Shown piece by piece: positions 51,323 through 61,581 of a stretch of DNA of 64,000 nt. The position numbers and the translations under genes are program-made. The notes beneath the pieces are model-generated. The model did no database searches. It worked only from the letters and a program-made list of their open reading frames with translations, and had not been told where the DNA came from. Position 1 is the stretch's first letter. Each line of letters begins with the position of its first letter. Location of the stretch: positions 31,821-95,820 of the forward strand of contig CAWDOP010000022.1 in NCBI GenBank assembly GCA_963804005.1. The letters run 5' to 3'. The stretch comes from JAGXRK01 sp963804005 (GTDB lineage: Bacteria > Bacteroidota > Ignavibacteria > Ignavibacteriales > Ignavibacteriaceae).

Positions 51323-53401
51323 ATGGATAAAAAGTTCAGAATATTTAATATGAGTGATAATAAAAATAAACCTCCCTCCAAAGGGCCTGATAAAGGTAAT
51401 GGACCAAATCGTCCCGATGATAATTTCGATTGGTCAAAAGTAATTCGTATGGTTTTTGGATGGGGAGCAGTAGTTGTTGCTGCAGTAATTGTTATGCAGG
51501 TTTTTCGTACTGAAACTGAAAACTATATCGAAATTCCTTATGGTGAATATGAAAATTTACTTAACGAACCGGGCAAAATTGTTTCTGCAACTATTACTAA
51601 ATCGGATTTAAACGATTATAGTTTCAATGCTGAACTATCTTCCGAAACAACAGTTACAATAAATAACAAACCTGTTCCGGTCAAAGCTATTTCGGTTTAT
51701 ATTCCCGAACCAATTATTAAAGATCAAGAAGCAATCTGGAAAGAAAAAGGAATCGATTATACTTTTGAGAAGCAATCAGGTGAGTGGGTAAACTATCTCA
51801 TCGGATTTTTGCCGTGGCTACTCATCATTGCAGTTTGGATCATTATTATGAGAAGAATGCAGGGACAAGGTGGCGGATCAAGAGGAATTTTTTCTTTTGG
51901 AAAAAGTAAAGCAAAATTGATTAGTGCTTCCGGTAAAAAAGTTACATTTAGAGATGTTGCCGGAACAGATGAGGCTAAACTTGAGCTCCTTGAAATAATT
52001 GAGTTTTTAAAAGAACCATCAAAATTTCAAAAACTTGGAGGAAAAATTCCGAGAGGAGTTTTGTTATTAGGACCTCCGGGAACAGGAAAAACATTATTAG
52101 CACGTGCAGTTGCCGGTGAAGCTGGTGTTCCGTTCTTCTCTATAAGCGGTGCCGACTTCGTTGAAATGTTTGTCGGTGTTGGTGCAAGCCGTGTTCGTGA
52201 CTTATTTGAACAAGGAAAGAAAAGTGCACCTTGTATAATTTTTATTGATGAAATTGATGCAGTCGGAAGACACAGAGGTGCAGGTCTCGGCGGTGGTCAC
52301 GATGAAAGAGAGCAAACGCTTAATCAGCTTCTGGTTGAGATGGATGGATTTGAACAGAATAGCGGAGTTATAATTATTGCAGCAACAAACAGACCCGATG
52401 TGCTTGATCCGGCGTTACTCAGACCGGGAAGATTTGACCGTCAGGTTGTTGTTGATCGTCCCGATGTAAAAGGAAGAGAAGGAATTCTTAAAGTACATAC
52501 AAGGAATATTCCTCTTTCTGAAAAAGTTGATCTCGAAATTCTTGCAAAAGGAACTCCCGGACTTGCAGGTGCTGATCTTGCCAATCTTGTTAACGAAGCT
52601 GCACTGCTTGCTGCAAGAAAGGATAAGAAAAACGTTGAAATGGATGACTTTGAACAAGCTAAAGATAAAGTAATGATGGGAATGGAACGAAAAAGTCTTA
52701 TCATTTCAGATGAAGAAAAGAAAACTACTGCTTACCATGAAATTGGTCACGTTCTTGTTGCAAGAAAGATTCCCGAAGCAGATCCTGTTCATAAAGTTAC
52801 TATTATTCCGAGAGGAAGAGCCTTAGGTGTAACCAGCTATCTTCCAATTGATGAAAAGCATACTTACTCTAAAGAATATCTTGAAGCGATGATAACTTAT
52901 GCGTTAGGCGGAAGAGCAGCAGAGAAAATTGTGTTCAATCATTTTACAACCGGTGCAGGTAATGATATTGAAAAAACGACAAACATTGCACGTAAAATGG
53001 TTTGTGAGTGGGGAATGAGTGAAAAGCTTGGTCCTTTAAGTTATGGTGCTAAACAGGAAGAGATATTCCTTGGCAGAGAAATTCAAAGGCACAGAGATTA
53101 TAGTGAAAAAACCGCAATTGACATTGATGAAGAAATTAAAGTAATCGTTAATAAAGGTATGATGAGGGCAGAGAGTATATTGCGTGATAATATTGAGTTA
53201 CTGCATAAGCTTTCTAAAGAACTACTTGAAAGAGAAATTTTGGATGGAGAAGAAATCGACAGAATTATCAAAGGAGAAGAACTTCCTCCTGTTCAGAAAG
53301 AGGAAGAAAAACCTAAAACCGATGAAGTTCCTGAGCATGTTAAAAAGTTGATGGATGAACGCAAGAACAAGGAAACAACTCCTAAAGATGAATCAAATTG
53401 A
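51323..53401 (+). CDS. ftsH: ATP-dependent zinc metalloprotease FtsH
   Basis: 692 residues. Two membrane helices (about 43-62 and 158-176) bracket a periplasmic segment. AAA domain: Walker A GPPGTGKT (250-257), Walker B IIFIDEID, SRH around TNRPDVLDPALLRPGRFDR. Zinc site HEIGH (472-476). Degrades membrane and short-lived soluble proteins at the inner membrane. ATG at 51350 (MSDNK) is an alternative start. Its end overlaps the next gene by 14 nt. Confidence 0.96.
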   Translation: MDKKFRIFNMSDNKNKPPSKGPDKGNGPNRPDDNFDWSKVIRMVFGWGAVVVAAVIVMQVFRTETENYIEIPYGEYENLLNEPGKIVSATITKSDLNDYSFNAELSSETTVTINNKPVPVKAISVYIPEPIIKDQEAIWKEKGIDYTFEKQSGEWVNYLIGFLPWLLIIAVWIIIMRRMQGQGGGSRGIFSFGKSKAKLISASGKKVTFRDVAGTDEAKLELLEIIEFLKEPSKFQKLGGKIPRGVLLLGPPGTGKTLLARAVAGEAGVPFFSISGADFVEMFVGVGASRVRDLFEQGKKSAPCIIFIDEIDAVGRHRGAGLGGGHDEREQTLNQLLVEMDGFEQNSGVIIIAATNRPDVLDPALLRPGRFDRQVVVDRPDVKGREGILKVHTRNIPLSEKVDLEILAKGTPGLAGADLANLVNEAALLAARKDKKNVEMDDFEQAKDKVMMGMERKSLIISDEEKKTTAYHEIGHVLVARKIPEADPVHKVTIIPRGRALGVTSYLPIDEKHTYSKEYLEAMITYALGGRAAEKIVFNHFTTGAGNDIEKTTNIARKMVCEWGMSEKLGPLSYGAKQEEIFLGREIQRHRDYSEKTAIDIDEEIKVIVNKGMMRAESILRDNIELLHKLSKELLEREILDGEEIDRIIKGEELPPVQKEEEKPKTDEVPEHVKKLMDERKNKETTPKDESN

Positions 53402-54056
53402 TAATGGAACAATTCACTACAGAGATGAATTAATTCGAAAATTAATTCATCTCTTTTCTCTTTCCATCCCTGTTATTTATTACTTTATTCCATCTACTAC
53501 CGCCGCAACAATTTTAGGAATTCTTACTGTAATTGCATTGATGATGGATCTTGGACGGTATTTATCACCTGCTTTCGGAAAATATTTTTATAAGATATTT
53601 GGATTCTTGCTTCGCAAGCATGAACTTGATCATAAAAAAAGAAATCTTAACGGCGCAACGTATGTGCTTATTGCTGCATTTCTAGGAGTTTTAATTTTTC
53701 CTAAAGTTATTTTTGTTACTGCTTTTGCAATTCTAATAGTAAGCGATACAAGTGCGGCTCTTATTGGAAGAAAATTTGGTAAAATTAAATTCTTGAGAAA
53801 AAGCTTAGAGGGAACTTTAGCATTTTTCATTAGTGCAAGTATAGTAATTTTTTTTACTCCTAAGGTCGGGAATTTAGGTATGGAATATCTGATTGGATTT
53901 ATTGCCGCCTTTATGGGTGCTATTGTTGAAAATCTTTCATTTGGAATTGCTGATGATAATATATCAGTTCCTTTTTCAATTGGATTTATAATGTGGGGTT
54001 TATATTCATTGTGGCTTCCAAATCTGGAATTAATTCTTAAAAACGTTCCGGTGTAA
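53388..54056 (+). CDS. Polyprenol/phytol-kinase-like membrane protein (DGK1/VTE5/SEC59 group)
   Basis: 222 residues from ATG at 53388, overlapping ftsH. Opening RDELIRKLIHLFSLSIPVIYYFIP, RHELDHKKRNLNGATYVLIAAF, DTSAALIGRKFGKIKF and LEGTLAFFISASIVIFF are those of the CTP-dependent lipid-kinase group; about six helices. It probably phosphorylates an isoprenoid or lipid alcohol. Next to the DUF4837 lipoprotein, start 2 nt after its stop. Confidence 0.8.
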   Translation: MNQIDNGTIHYRDELIRKLIHLFSLSIPVIYYFIPSTTAATILGILTVIALMMDLGRYLSPAFGKYFYKIFGFLLRKHELDHKKRNLNGATYVLIAAFLGVLIFPKVIFVTAFAILIVSDTSAALIGRKFGKIKFLRKSLEGTLAFFISASIVIFFTPKVGNLGMEYLIGFIAAFMGAIVENLSFGIADDNISVPFSIGFIMWGLYSLWLPNLELILKNVPV

Positions 54057-54058
54057 TT

Positions 54059-55150
54059 ATGAAAAAAATAATTTTGATTCCTTTAATTTTAGTTTTAATA
54101 ATTCTTTTATCCTCTTGTGATTCTTCAAGAAATCCGGCAGTAGGTATTGAAGATGAAATATTTGTGGTGGCAGATTCGCTTGAGTTTGAAGAACTCAAAT
54201 TAGCTCTGGAAACCACACTGGAGATTGAGATCAATACTCCGCTTCCTGAAAAACTTTTTAATCTGAAAAGGATTTCTCCTAACCAGCTTGATAAATTCAG
54301 GAACAGAAAAAACATTGTTATTGCTGCTCCACTTAATTCGGGTTCATATACATCTAAATACATCGAGTCAATAATTGATTCAAGCGTGAAAGAAAAATTT
54401 CTGACTGATAGTGATTTCATTCTAAGGAAATATGATCTTTGGGCAAAAAATCAGCTTGTTACAGTTCTCACTGCTCCTTCTATGCGTGAACTTGAATTTA
54501 AAATATTGAAGAATAAGGATAAGATTCTTTATACCTATCAGAAAATATCTGATAAAAGACTGTATGAAAGTCTTTACAGCAGTGCTTATGAACGAAAAGA
54601 TATTCAGGGAAAACTTTTGCGTGATTACGGTTGGTTAATATATGTTCAGGCAGATTTTCAACTTGCACTAAATAAGCCCGATGATAATTTCGTCTGGCTT
54701 CGAAGATCACCCGGTAGTGATATGGAAAGATGGATTTTTGTTCACTGGATTGAAAATGCTTCACCTGAATACCTTAACATTGATTCTATAAAATCAATTC
54801 GCAACAGAGTAACGGAAAAATTTTATTTAACTTCTGATGATTCTGCTTATGTTGTTATTGCTCAAGATTTCTTTACGTGGAACGAAGTGAACTTTAAAGA
54901 AAGATATGCAATTTTTACTCAGGGACTGTGGGAATTAAACACCAAAGGAATGGGCGGACCGTTTGTTAACTACACTTTTTATGATGAAAAGACAAAAAGA
55001 ATTTATATGCTTGACGGTTCTGTCTATGCACCAAAGTACTATAAACGAAATCTCATTCAACAGGTTGACGTAATGCTTCAATCCTTCTATACAAAAGCTG
55101 AACTTTCTGAAGATAGAATAGATGAATTGTTGGATGCTATTAATGAATAG
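54059..55150 (+). CDS. DUF4837 family lipoprotein
   Basis: 363 residues. Signal peptide and lipobox (LVLIILLSSCDSS), so anchored to a membrane facing the periplasm. RNPAVGIEDEIFVVADSLEF, RLYESLYSSAYERKDIQGKLLRDYGWLIYVQADF and WVRRSPGSDMERWIFVHW-type text (LRRSPGSDMERWIFVHW) identify the family. Function unknown. Follows the lipid-kinase-like gene by 2 nt, convergent with the DUF2723 gene. Confidence 0.9.
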   Translation: MKKIILIPLILVLIILLSSCDSSRNPAVGIEDEIFVVADSLEFEELKLALETTLEIEINTPLPEKLFNLKRISPNQLDKFRNRKNIVIAAPLNSGSYTSKYIESIIDSSVKEKFLTDSDFILRKYDLWAKNQLVTVLTAPSMRELEFKILKNKDKILYTYQKISDKRLYESLYSSAYERKDIQGKLLRDYGWLIYVQADFQLALNKPDDNFVWLRRSPGSDMERWIFVHWIENASPEYLNIDSIKSIRNRVTEKFYLTSDDSAYVVIAQDFFTWNEVNFKERYAIFTQGLWELNTKGMGGPFVNYTFYDEKTKRIYMLDGSVYAPKYYKRNLIQQVDVMLQSFYTKAELSEDRIDELLDAINE

Positions 55151-55154
55151 AAAA

Positions 55155-55873
55155 TCAATCAACTAAAAGATTTTGTAATTGCGGTGGAATCCGGTAATCG
55201 GGAAAGTCTGCCGCAATTTTTTTTACATACAATTTAGCCCTCCCAATTTTATTATACTGTAATTCATAAAATGCCCTGTTTACCAGCATACTGCCAATAA
55301 AGTTTTCCATTGCTAAAACATATTCATCTTTTCTTTCGGGCATTCTAATTTCGAAGTCAGGATCAGGGGCAGGAATATACTTTTGATGTTTAGTTACTTT
55401 GAACAAGAAAAGATGCGGTACTGAGAAAATATCCATCAGGTAAATTAAACTCACCTCGCTGCATTTCATTCTGTACTACTTCCGGCGCAATATAGAAATT
55501 GTGTTTATTAATATTAGTAGCAACCAGATTAGTCATCAATTTCCGGAATAACATTTCCAAAAGATTCGAATCGAAGTTTTCTTTTCTTTCGAACGGTTTC
55601 AATGCTTCAAGAAATGGATCAACGTCTTTTCGGATCCCGTCAAGCAAACCGGGATACTTGCTATCAAGCTGAACATAATACCACGATCTTCTTAACAATT
55701 CCTTGTCAACTACAACAATATCTCTCCTTAAATTTTCAACAAACTGATAGTAATATGATGCGGAGATAAAATAATCCCACTGGTAACTAAAAATAATAGC
55801 ATCCTTTTCAACGCTGCTCAACAAAGTTTTTGTGTAATCTTCATAAACATAAGTTTTGCTTTGATCAACTTCG
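55155..55873 (-). pseudogene. C-terminal soluble part of the DUF2723 protein, two frame breaks
   Basis: Two pieces: residues LSSVEKDAIIFSYQWDYF to FNLPDGYFL in one frame (to about 55430), then SVPHLFLFKVTKHQKY to PPQLQNLLVD* in a second. The true protein is the continuation of the gene at 55874-57112; one extra T near 55885 (TTACTTTTCAGG) and one near 55430 (TATTTTCTCAG) would explain both breaks. Also resembles the TPR-rich lumenal tail of such proteins. Confidence 0.7.
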
Positions 55874-57112
55874 CTAAAATTTGAGTATGCCTGAAAAGTA
55901 ATAAGTCAATGCAGCCACAAAAACAGTAATTGATCTTACAATTTTATTGTTTGATAATTCAGAAAAAATTTTCACAAAACCCAGAATACTGAAAAATGCA
56001 AGACTTACATAAGCAAGAAGGAAGTAAGCATCTATATCATTGATATCATAATTGATAGAATATAAAACTGTAAATAGAAAAGATATAAATAGAAAAATGA
56101 ATAGTTTCCTCGATTTTATAAAAGTTACTATAATGCCAAAAACAACAACTAAAATTGTTATAGAGAATTCTGATATAAGATTGCCAATAAAATAATCAAG
56201 CTGTTCCTTTGCTGCTTCTGTTGAAGAGAATAGCCAGACCTGATATTGAAATCCGCTTATGTGTCTTATAATTTTTTCTAAGTCAACAGGATTTCCCCAA
56301 TTAAAAAAGGGCTGTTGCGATGCACGAATTGGTAAATAGGCATAGATTAAAGCTAAGACAGGTAAGAATAATAAAATCATTAAACCAATTCGCAAAAAAC
56401 TATTTTTATTAAATCTCCATTTGTTAAAGTAGAGATATGCAACTCCCGGAAGTATTAACAAAGTTGTCATGTGGTTTGTAAATCCTAGTGCAAGAAAGAA
56501 AGCAAATAACAACCAGCTTTTCGATTTAATGTTATCTTCAGTCTCATCTCTTTTTACAAAAGCTTTAATTAATGAAAGAATTATCAAGCTCATCAACAGA
56601 ATATGAAATGAATAAACCTCAACAGAAGTACTTTGAAACCAGAATGTTTTGCTGAAAGCAAGAGTTAATCCTGCTAACACGGCACTGAGTATTTTTATTG
56701 GCTCATTAAACTCAAGAAAAATTTTTAATGACTGTTTTTTCTCTGCTTTTTGTTTTTTGCTTTGCTTCTTTTTTTTATCTGTCTTTGCAACTTTTGAAGT
56801 TGAGAAGATCTCGATGTTATCAAGAATAAACTTAGCAGTGTATGTAAATACTGAAACTGCTATTGCACAATATAAGGCAGCAAGCAAATTCAGCTGATAA
56901 ATGGTTGTAAAAGGTAAAGGAATTTTTGAGAAAAGAAATCCTATTATTGTATAAAGTGGATATCCTGTTGGATGTGCAATTCCTAGTGTTGCCTGAACTG
57001 CTGCAAGTTCACCTGTATCAATTTGTATGACCGAAGGTGCAAGCGTAAAAAGATAAACAACAAATGCAATGAATCCTGTTAATATGTAGAAATATTTATT
57101 TATGAATTTCAT
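55874..57112 (-). CDS. DUF2723 polytopic membrane protein, N-terminal part
   Basis: 412 codons, start ATG 57112. About ten membrane helices. The opening FVVYLFTLAPSVIQIDTGELAAVQATLGIAHPTGYPLYTIIGFLFSKIP is the DUF2723 signature; DTGEL and AHPTGYP recall the catalytic first loop of GT-C glycosyltransferases such as protein O-mannosyltransferases. A Lys-rich insert is at about 115-130. The frame closes at YFSGILKF but the protein continues at 55155-55873. Probable lipid-linked sugar transferase; not proven. Confidence 0.82.
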   Translation of the reverse strand: MKFINKYFYILTGFIAFVVYLFTLAPSVIQIDTGELAAVQATLGIAHPTGYPLYTIIGFLFSKIPLPFTTIYQLNLLAALYCAIAVSVFTYTAKFILDNIEIFSTSKVAKTDKKKKQSKKQKAEKKQSLKIFLEFNEPIKILSAVLAGLTLAFSKTFWFQSTSVEVYSFHILLMSLIILSLIKAFVKRDETEDNIKSKSWLLFAFFLALGFTNHMTTLLILPGVAYLYFNKWRFNKNSFLRIGLMILLFLPVLALIYAYLPIRASQQPFFNWGNPVDLEKIIRHISGFQYQVWLFSSTEAAKEQLDYFIGNLISEFSITILVVVFGIIVTFIKSRKLFIFLFISFLFTVLYSINYDINDIDAYFLLAYVSLAFFSILGFVKIFSELSNNKIVRSITVFVAALTYYFSGILKF

Positions 57113-57234
57113 TTATTAACCAAAAACTTGTTTGAATATTTTTGTATTGAATTGTAAAATCTTATTCAAGTCATCTAAAAATAATTTTGAACTTGTAGTA
57201 GCTAAGAAAAACAGATAATGATTCCAACTTAATT

Positions 57235-57903
57235 TCATCTACTAGGAATTCTTGGTGTCCTTGAATCAAATAAATTTTGATTCGCCAATTCAATCTCTTT
57301 CAGCTTATTAAAATTTTGTGCGAGTAACTCAAAGTCGACATCGTAATCTTTGTTCAAAGATAAAACTTTGGCAAATTTTTCTTTTCCAACACCAATAAAA
57401 ATTTTAACTAATTGAGAATCTGATAACAAAAAATAAGAAATAATATATTCTATATCAGTTAAACCGCCCGAACATCTTTTAATATTTGTTGAGCCGGAAA
57501 TACTATCCGAAGAGATTGACTTTCTTCTCATCTCAAGCATTTCTTTTTTGATGATGTTTTGTTCAAATCCTTGAATTGATTTAACACAATCTTCAATCAG
57601 AGTGTTAAAATATTTTTTACTTCCGAAAATCAAATCGGCTTTTAGAAAAGCCTGAAATTCCCAGACTCTTGCACGATTCTTCAAATAATCTGAATAACTC
57701 TTCAAATCCCAAACTAAGTGACTGCCTTTACCTTCGGGTCTTAATCTGCAATCCACATCAAAGGGAGATAATTCTTTTTTTAGTATCGACAGAAATTCCT
57801 GGAAATCATTTTGAACTCGTTGATATTTATTGATTCCATCAATTACAAATATTAAATCAATATCAGAAGCGAAAGTTATTTCTCCTGCACCAAGACTTCC
57901 CAT
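57235..57903 (-). pseudogene. glnE: glnE, C-terminal (adenylyl transferase) part
   Basis: 222 codons, starting MGSLGAGEITFASDIDLIFV, the second nucleotidyltransferase site GxGSLGxxExxxxSDxDL (AT domain), then FDVDCRLRPEGKGSHLV and GGLTDIEYIISYFLL, and a normal C-terminus (NQNLFDSRTPRIPSR). The ATG shown is internal; the frame begins with AVGILHLTKIGKITIVV. Out of frame with the middle part at 57863-58606. Glutamine synthetase adenylyltransferase; see the other two fragments. Confidence 0.85.
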
Positions 57904-58606
57904 TCCAATTACAACAATAGTTATTTTTCCAATTTTTGTCAGATGTAAAATTCCTACAGCAATTGTTTATTTTTTTGTTGATGATAGAAGTTAAAACTTG
58001 ATTTACTTCATTCGATTTTATCAATCCGGAAGTTAATTGAACCGAAAGTATGAAAAGTATTTCTTTTGTACTCAACTGCGATAATTCTGATTCTTCCAAC
58101 TGCGTAAAACATTTTCTGGAAAGCAGAAGATCTCGCAGAGATTTATCTTCTGCACATAGGTTTATTGCAAATTGAGAAAATTCACACAATCCTAAAAAGA
58201 GTTTAAGGAAATTTTTATCATCAAATTCTTTGTACCATATATTCGGGAATTGAGCTGATTTAATTATTCGCGCAAAGTTTTCTAAAACAGTATCCGGCGA
58301 AACTGATTTCTTCAAATAATCCGCCAGGTCATCTTGAATATTTTCAAATAGTGAAGTGGTTATTTTATCAAATATTTTTGAACCGAGAATTCCTTTCCCA
58401 TATTTCAGAAAATCAAGATTTTGTTGTGCTCTTTTTTTGTCTATGAATTTTATGTTTTCAAAAATTGACTCACTCTTAATCTCGTCAATACCTGTAATTG
58501 ATTGATAAATTGCTGAAACATTTTTACGCGTCGCTTCTAAATGTTTTCCGAAATTCGGACGATGTATTAAATCCCAAATGATGACTGACTTTTTCAAGAA
58601 GCTCAC
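57863..58606 (-). pseudogene. glnE: glnE, middle (linker) part
   Basis: Useful text runs from HLEATRKNVSAIYQSITG to LTSIINKKINN, the helical linker between the two transferase domains; before and after it the frame is not native. One extra A near 58556 (CGGAAAACATTT) breaks it from the first part, and one extra T near 57966 breaks it from the last. Confidence 0.75.
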
Positions 58607-59916
58607 CTGAATCCGGAATAGTGTGTGTCTGTGTGTTATTCATCAATTGAAGATAATGCTCAATTCTTCTATAAAGAATGTAAGCTTCTGAAAAAGTTTT
58701 TGTTTCAGCATCACTCAACAGTTTTGTTTTATTCAATTCACTAATTGCTGTTAAAGTATTTCCTGTTCTAAGTGATTTATTTTTTCCGCCGTTAAGTAAT
58801 TGTAATGCCTGAACCGAGAATTCAATATCACGTATTCCGCCGGGAATAAGTTTTATATTATCTTCTTCCGAAACTCTTTTTTCAATATTTGATTTTAATT
58901 TTTTTATCTGAACCAAAGGTGAAACAGAAAACGACGAAGGATAAATAAATTTTTCTAAATACGAATAAAACTTTTTATATAAATTGTAGCTGCCGCAAAT
59001 AAAGTCGGATTTAATTAACATTTGCCTTTCCCAATCTTCACCGCGCAATTCATAATACTGGAGATATTGATTAATTGTTCCGCATAACGGTGCATTTTTC
59101 CCATCTGGTCGCAAACGAAAATCTACTCTGTATAAAAATCCTTTTGAAGAAATGGATGAAGCTTGTTCAATAAAAAGTTGAACTGTTTCGGTAATAATCT
59201 GATTGTAATAAATCCGTTTATTTATTAAAGTGTTTTTATCTGTGAAAACTATCAGGTCAATATCAGAACTGTAATTGAGTTCATTACCTCCAAGCTTTCC
59301 CAGGGCAATCAAACAATATTTGTTGGAAAGTTTCTCAATTTTATTTTTCAGTAAAATTTCTTTATAGCATAGATCGAAAAGAATCGAAGTAATTGATTTA
59401 GTAAGAAACGAAAGCTCCTCTGTAATTCTTTCAACTTTTTCATTTAAATAAACATCCATCAAACCAATTCTAAGAAATTCTCTTCTCTTAAGATTTCTCA
59501 GTGCAGTTACTTTTCCGTTAAAAGTTTTAAATCTGTTAACAGAATCCAAAACAATTTTTGTGAAGTCAGATTCTTTTCTTTGCTTCTTCAGATTATCCGG
59601 ATTTGTTATAATGGAAAAATATTCAGGATTGCGGACAAGTATATCGGACAGATAATTACTGTTCGATGCAATTGTAACAAGAATTTCAATCTGATGCGGA
59701 TAGTTAATACATTCTTTAATAAAGAAAACTCTGTCGAATTGGTTTTCAATAATTCTTATAAGGTTTGCTTCGGAAGAGTTGGTAAAGAAGTGAAGCTTAA
59801 TTTCATTTTCAATCAGAGCAATTAAATTATCAAACTGACCGGACTGAATTGCACCTCCGGCAAGTTCAGCAAGCTTGCTGATAAAGTCAGTTTGATAATC
59901 TTTTTTTTCTCTGCAT
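58524..59916 (-). pseudogene. glnE: glnE, N-terminal (deadenylylase) part
   Basis: Contains the first nucleotidyltransferase site CLIALGKLGGNELNYSSDIDLIVFTD, FLYRVDFRLRPDGKNAPLCG and GGIRDIEFSVQALQLL, then the domain end SHHLGFNTSSEFRK. Upstream of the TTG at 59549 the frame stays open (LIRIIENQFDRVFFIKECI and so on) but has no start; the ATG at 59916 (MQRKK) is in another frame and joins if one A is removed from the A8 run at about 59901-59908. Total intact length would be about 893 residues. GlnE adjusts glutamine synthetase activity to nitrogen supply. Confidence 0.85.
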
Positions 59917-60398
59917 TCTTTGAATAAATCTTTTTATTAAACTTAAGAAAAAAAACAGCAGGAAGGGAGAGGGGAATACGTGGAAAGCGGTTGGAATGTT
60001 GGAAAATTGGAGTGGTGGAGATTTAGCAAATTGAATGATTGACCTGAATGGACTCTTTGCTCTTTGCCCTTTGCCCCTTAGCCTTTTTGATTCTTTCACA
60101 ACGTTCCCCTAATTTGGCAATGGGTTGTTGAATACATTTTGCAATTCTTACTTACATTGCCCTCACAAATTCCTTCTATCTCTGGCGGGGGTCCTGACTT
60201 TATGTGTTAGGTGCTGGACTCATTAAAATTATTTTATATTACTTATATTTATATGTTTATAGATTATAGATATGCAAAGGATATTTTTAAATACTTTGAA
60301 AATAAATGATTATCCAAGAAACTAGAACATAGATATGCAACTGCATTTTCGACATATCTACGTACTTTAACTAATTTCCTGGTGCAGTATAAGTAATA
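59917..60398. other. Boundary between glnE and the cassette array, with possible degenerate attC sites
   Basis: No gene seen. 59990-60100 is low-complexity (GTTGGAATGTTGGAAAATTGGAG; CTTTGCTCTTTGCCC). Around 60105-60222, AACGTTCCCCTAA on the left and GTGTTAGGTGCTGGACTC on the right recall the half-sites of the good attC sites downstream, but L'' and L' pair poorly. The bases before 60399 show no clear L'. They may be worn sites or an attI-like region. No integrase gene in either strand. Confidence 0.35.
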
Positions 60399-60452
60399 GT
60401 TAGGTTGAATAATCAAATGTAAATATTTTTTATAAAAATAAATGGAGATAAA

Positions 60453-60942
60453 ATGGAACATTATAAAATTCTTGTATCAGTGGGAACAATTGAAATTTCA
60501 AGTCACGATAAAGAATGGTTAGAAGAGAAAGAGAAAAAATATTCAGATGCGATAAAACATTTGTTGAGCAGAACAGAAATCCCTTTAAAAAGAAGAAGTT
60601 AAGGGTAAAGAACCTACACACCCAATTAAATCTCACAAAGTTGGGAAAATACCAGTTAATGAATTCTATAGGAATTATATACATTCTAAAGACATTAAAT
60701 CTCGTCCAGATATAGTGACATTTTTTATTTATTATTTATCGAAGATAGAAGAAAAAAGTGATATACAATCGTCAGATGTAAAAGAATTATTTAGAGAAGT
60801 AGGTTATCCCGGCTGGAACAAAATCAACATCCCAGACGCTCTTAGGCAAGCAAAGAAAAAAGCATTTCTTAATAGCGTTGGCAATAACTGGTTTCTTACA
60901 ATAACTGGTGAAGATTTTGTTCTGAATACAATATCTGAATAA
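60453..60942 (+). pseudogene. Cassette 1, first gene: winged-helix-like protein, one frameshift
   Basis: ATG at 60453 with GGAGATAAA upstream reads MEHYKILVSVGTIEISSHDK and stops at 60602 (LKRRS*). A second frame then reads EEVKGKEPTHPIKSHKVG, VNEFYRNYIHSKDIKSRPDI, FFIYYLSKIEEKSD and DALRQAKKKAFL, to FVLNTISE*. Dropping one A of the A5 run at 60587-60591 joins both into about 162 residues. The second half looks like a small winged helix (iVeYFLsK...dv.elf.e.g....ni.dal..akkk.fl...g..w.lT.tGedfV). Its stop is 1 nt before the cyclase ATG. Function unknown. Confidence 0.65.
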
Positions 60943-60943
60943 A

Positions 60944-61567
60944 ATGCCGAAATCAGAATTGATAAATAAAATAGAAAATCTGACAGATACATTAGAATCT
61001 TTCGTCGAATCAAAAGATTTGTATATCCTTATGATTGATTTATGTGATTCTACAGAATTAAAACAATTTTGCCTCGATAGTAGTCTTCCTGAATCATTTT
61101 GGATTATTCGCCAAAAAATATTTTTAGCAAGGACTGCAAAAATTATTAGACAATATAATGGCAATATCGTTAAAACTATCGGTGATGAAATTATGGCAAT
61201 TTTTGATATAGATATAGCTCCACAAAAAATAATTCAATGTTGCACAGAAGTTTTTCAAAACTTCGATGGATTAAAGCAGTACAATAAAGGAAAATTTAAA
61301 ATTAATTCGAAAGCATCTATCGATTTTGGTAATTGTGTTAATGGAGATATACTTGATAATTCTCAGTATGATCCAATTGGTACTTGCATAGACAGATGTG
61401 CTAGAATATCAAAATATGCTAGTCAAAATGAAATCGTTTTTTCAGAGGAATTTTATGAAACTTTACAAACAATAAGCGAAAAGCTATTTGGTTATAAGGT
61501 TCTGACTCTATCAGAAAGTTTGAAGGGACTCGGCAAAATCAATTTTTATAAACTAGTTTCTGTTTAA
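60944..61567 (+). CDS. Cassette 1, second gene: stand-alone class III nucleotidyl cyclase
   Basis: 207 residues. The catalytic domain fills residues 25-205 with no sensor domain. Metal-binding D32 (LMIDLCDST) and D81 (KTIGDEIMAIF), base-contacting K77 and D143 (YDPIG), transition-state arginine R154 (RCARISKYAS). The usual Asn of VNxxxR is D150 (CIDRCAR). The K/D pair usually favours ATP, but the Asn change makes product hard to predict. Cyclase with a coupled neighbour inside a cassette is reminiscent of anti-phage Pycsar and similar second-messenger systems; that is inference. Confidence 0.85.
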   Translation: MPKSELINKIENLTDTLESFVESKDLYILMIDLCDSTELKQFCLDSSLPESFWIIRQKIFLARTAKIIRQYNGNIVKTIGDEIMAIFDIDIAPQKIIQCCTEVFQNFDGLKQYNKGKFKINSKASIDFGNCVNGDILDNSQYDPIGTCIDRCARISKYASQNEIVFSEEFYETLQTISEKLFGYKVLTLSESLKGLGKINFYKLVSV

Positions 61568-61581
61568 TGAATAATAATTCA

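Noticed and set aside
60584..60604. Programmed ribosomal frameshift in cassette 1
   Set aside because: The A5 run would need a +1 shift, no known +1 slippery codon context or stimulator is visible, and similar indels occur in unrelated nearby genes.
60264..60684. Minus-strand frames before cassette 1 as a possible integrase gene
   Set aside because: Translations are short, hydrophobic and without tyrosine-recombinase motifs; no integrase is visible.
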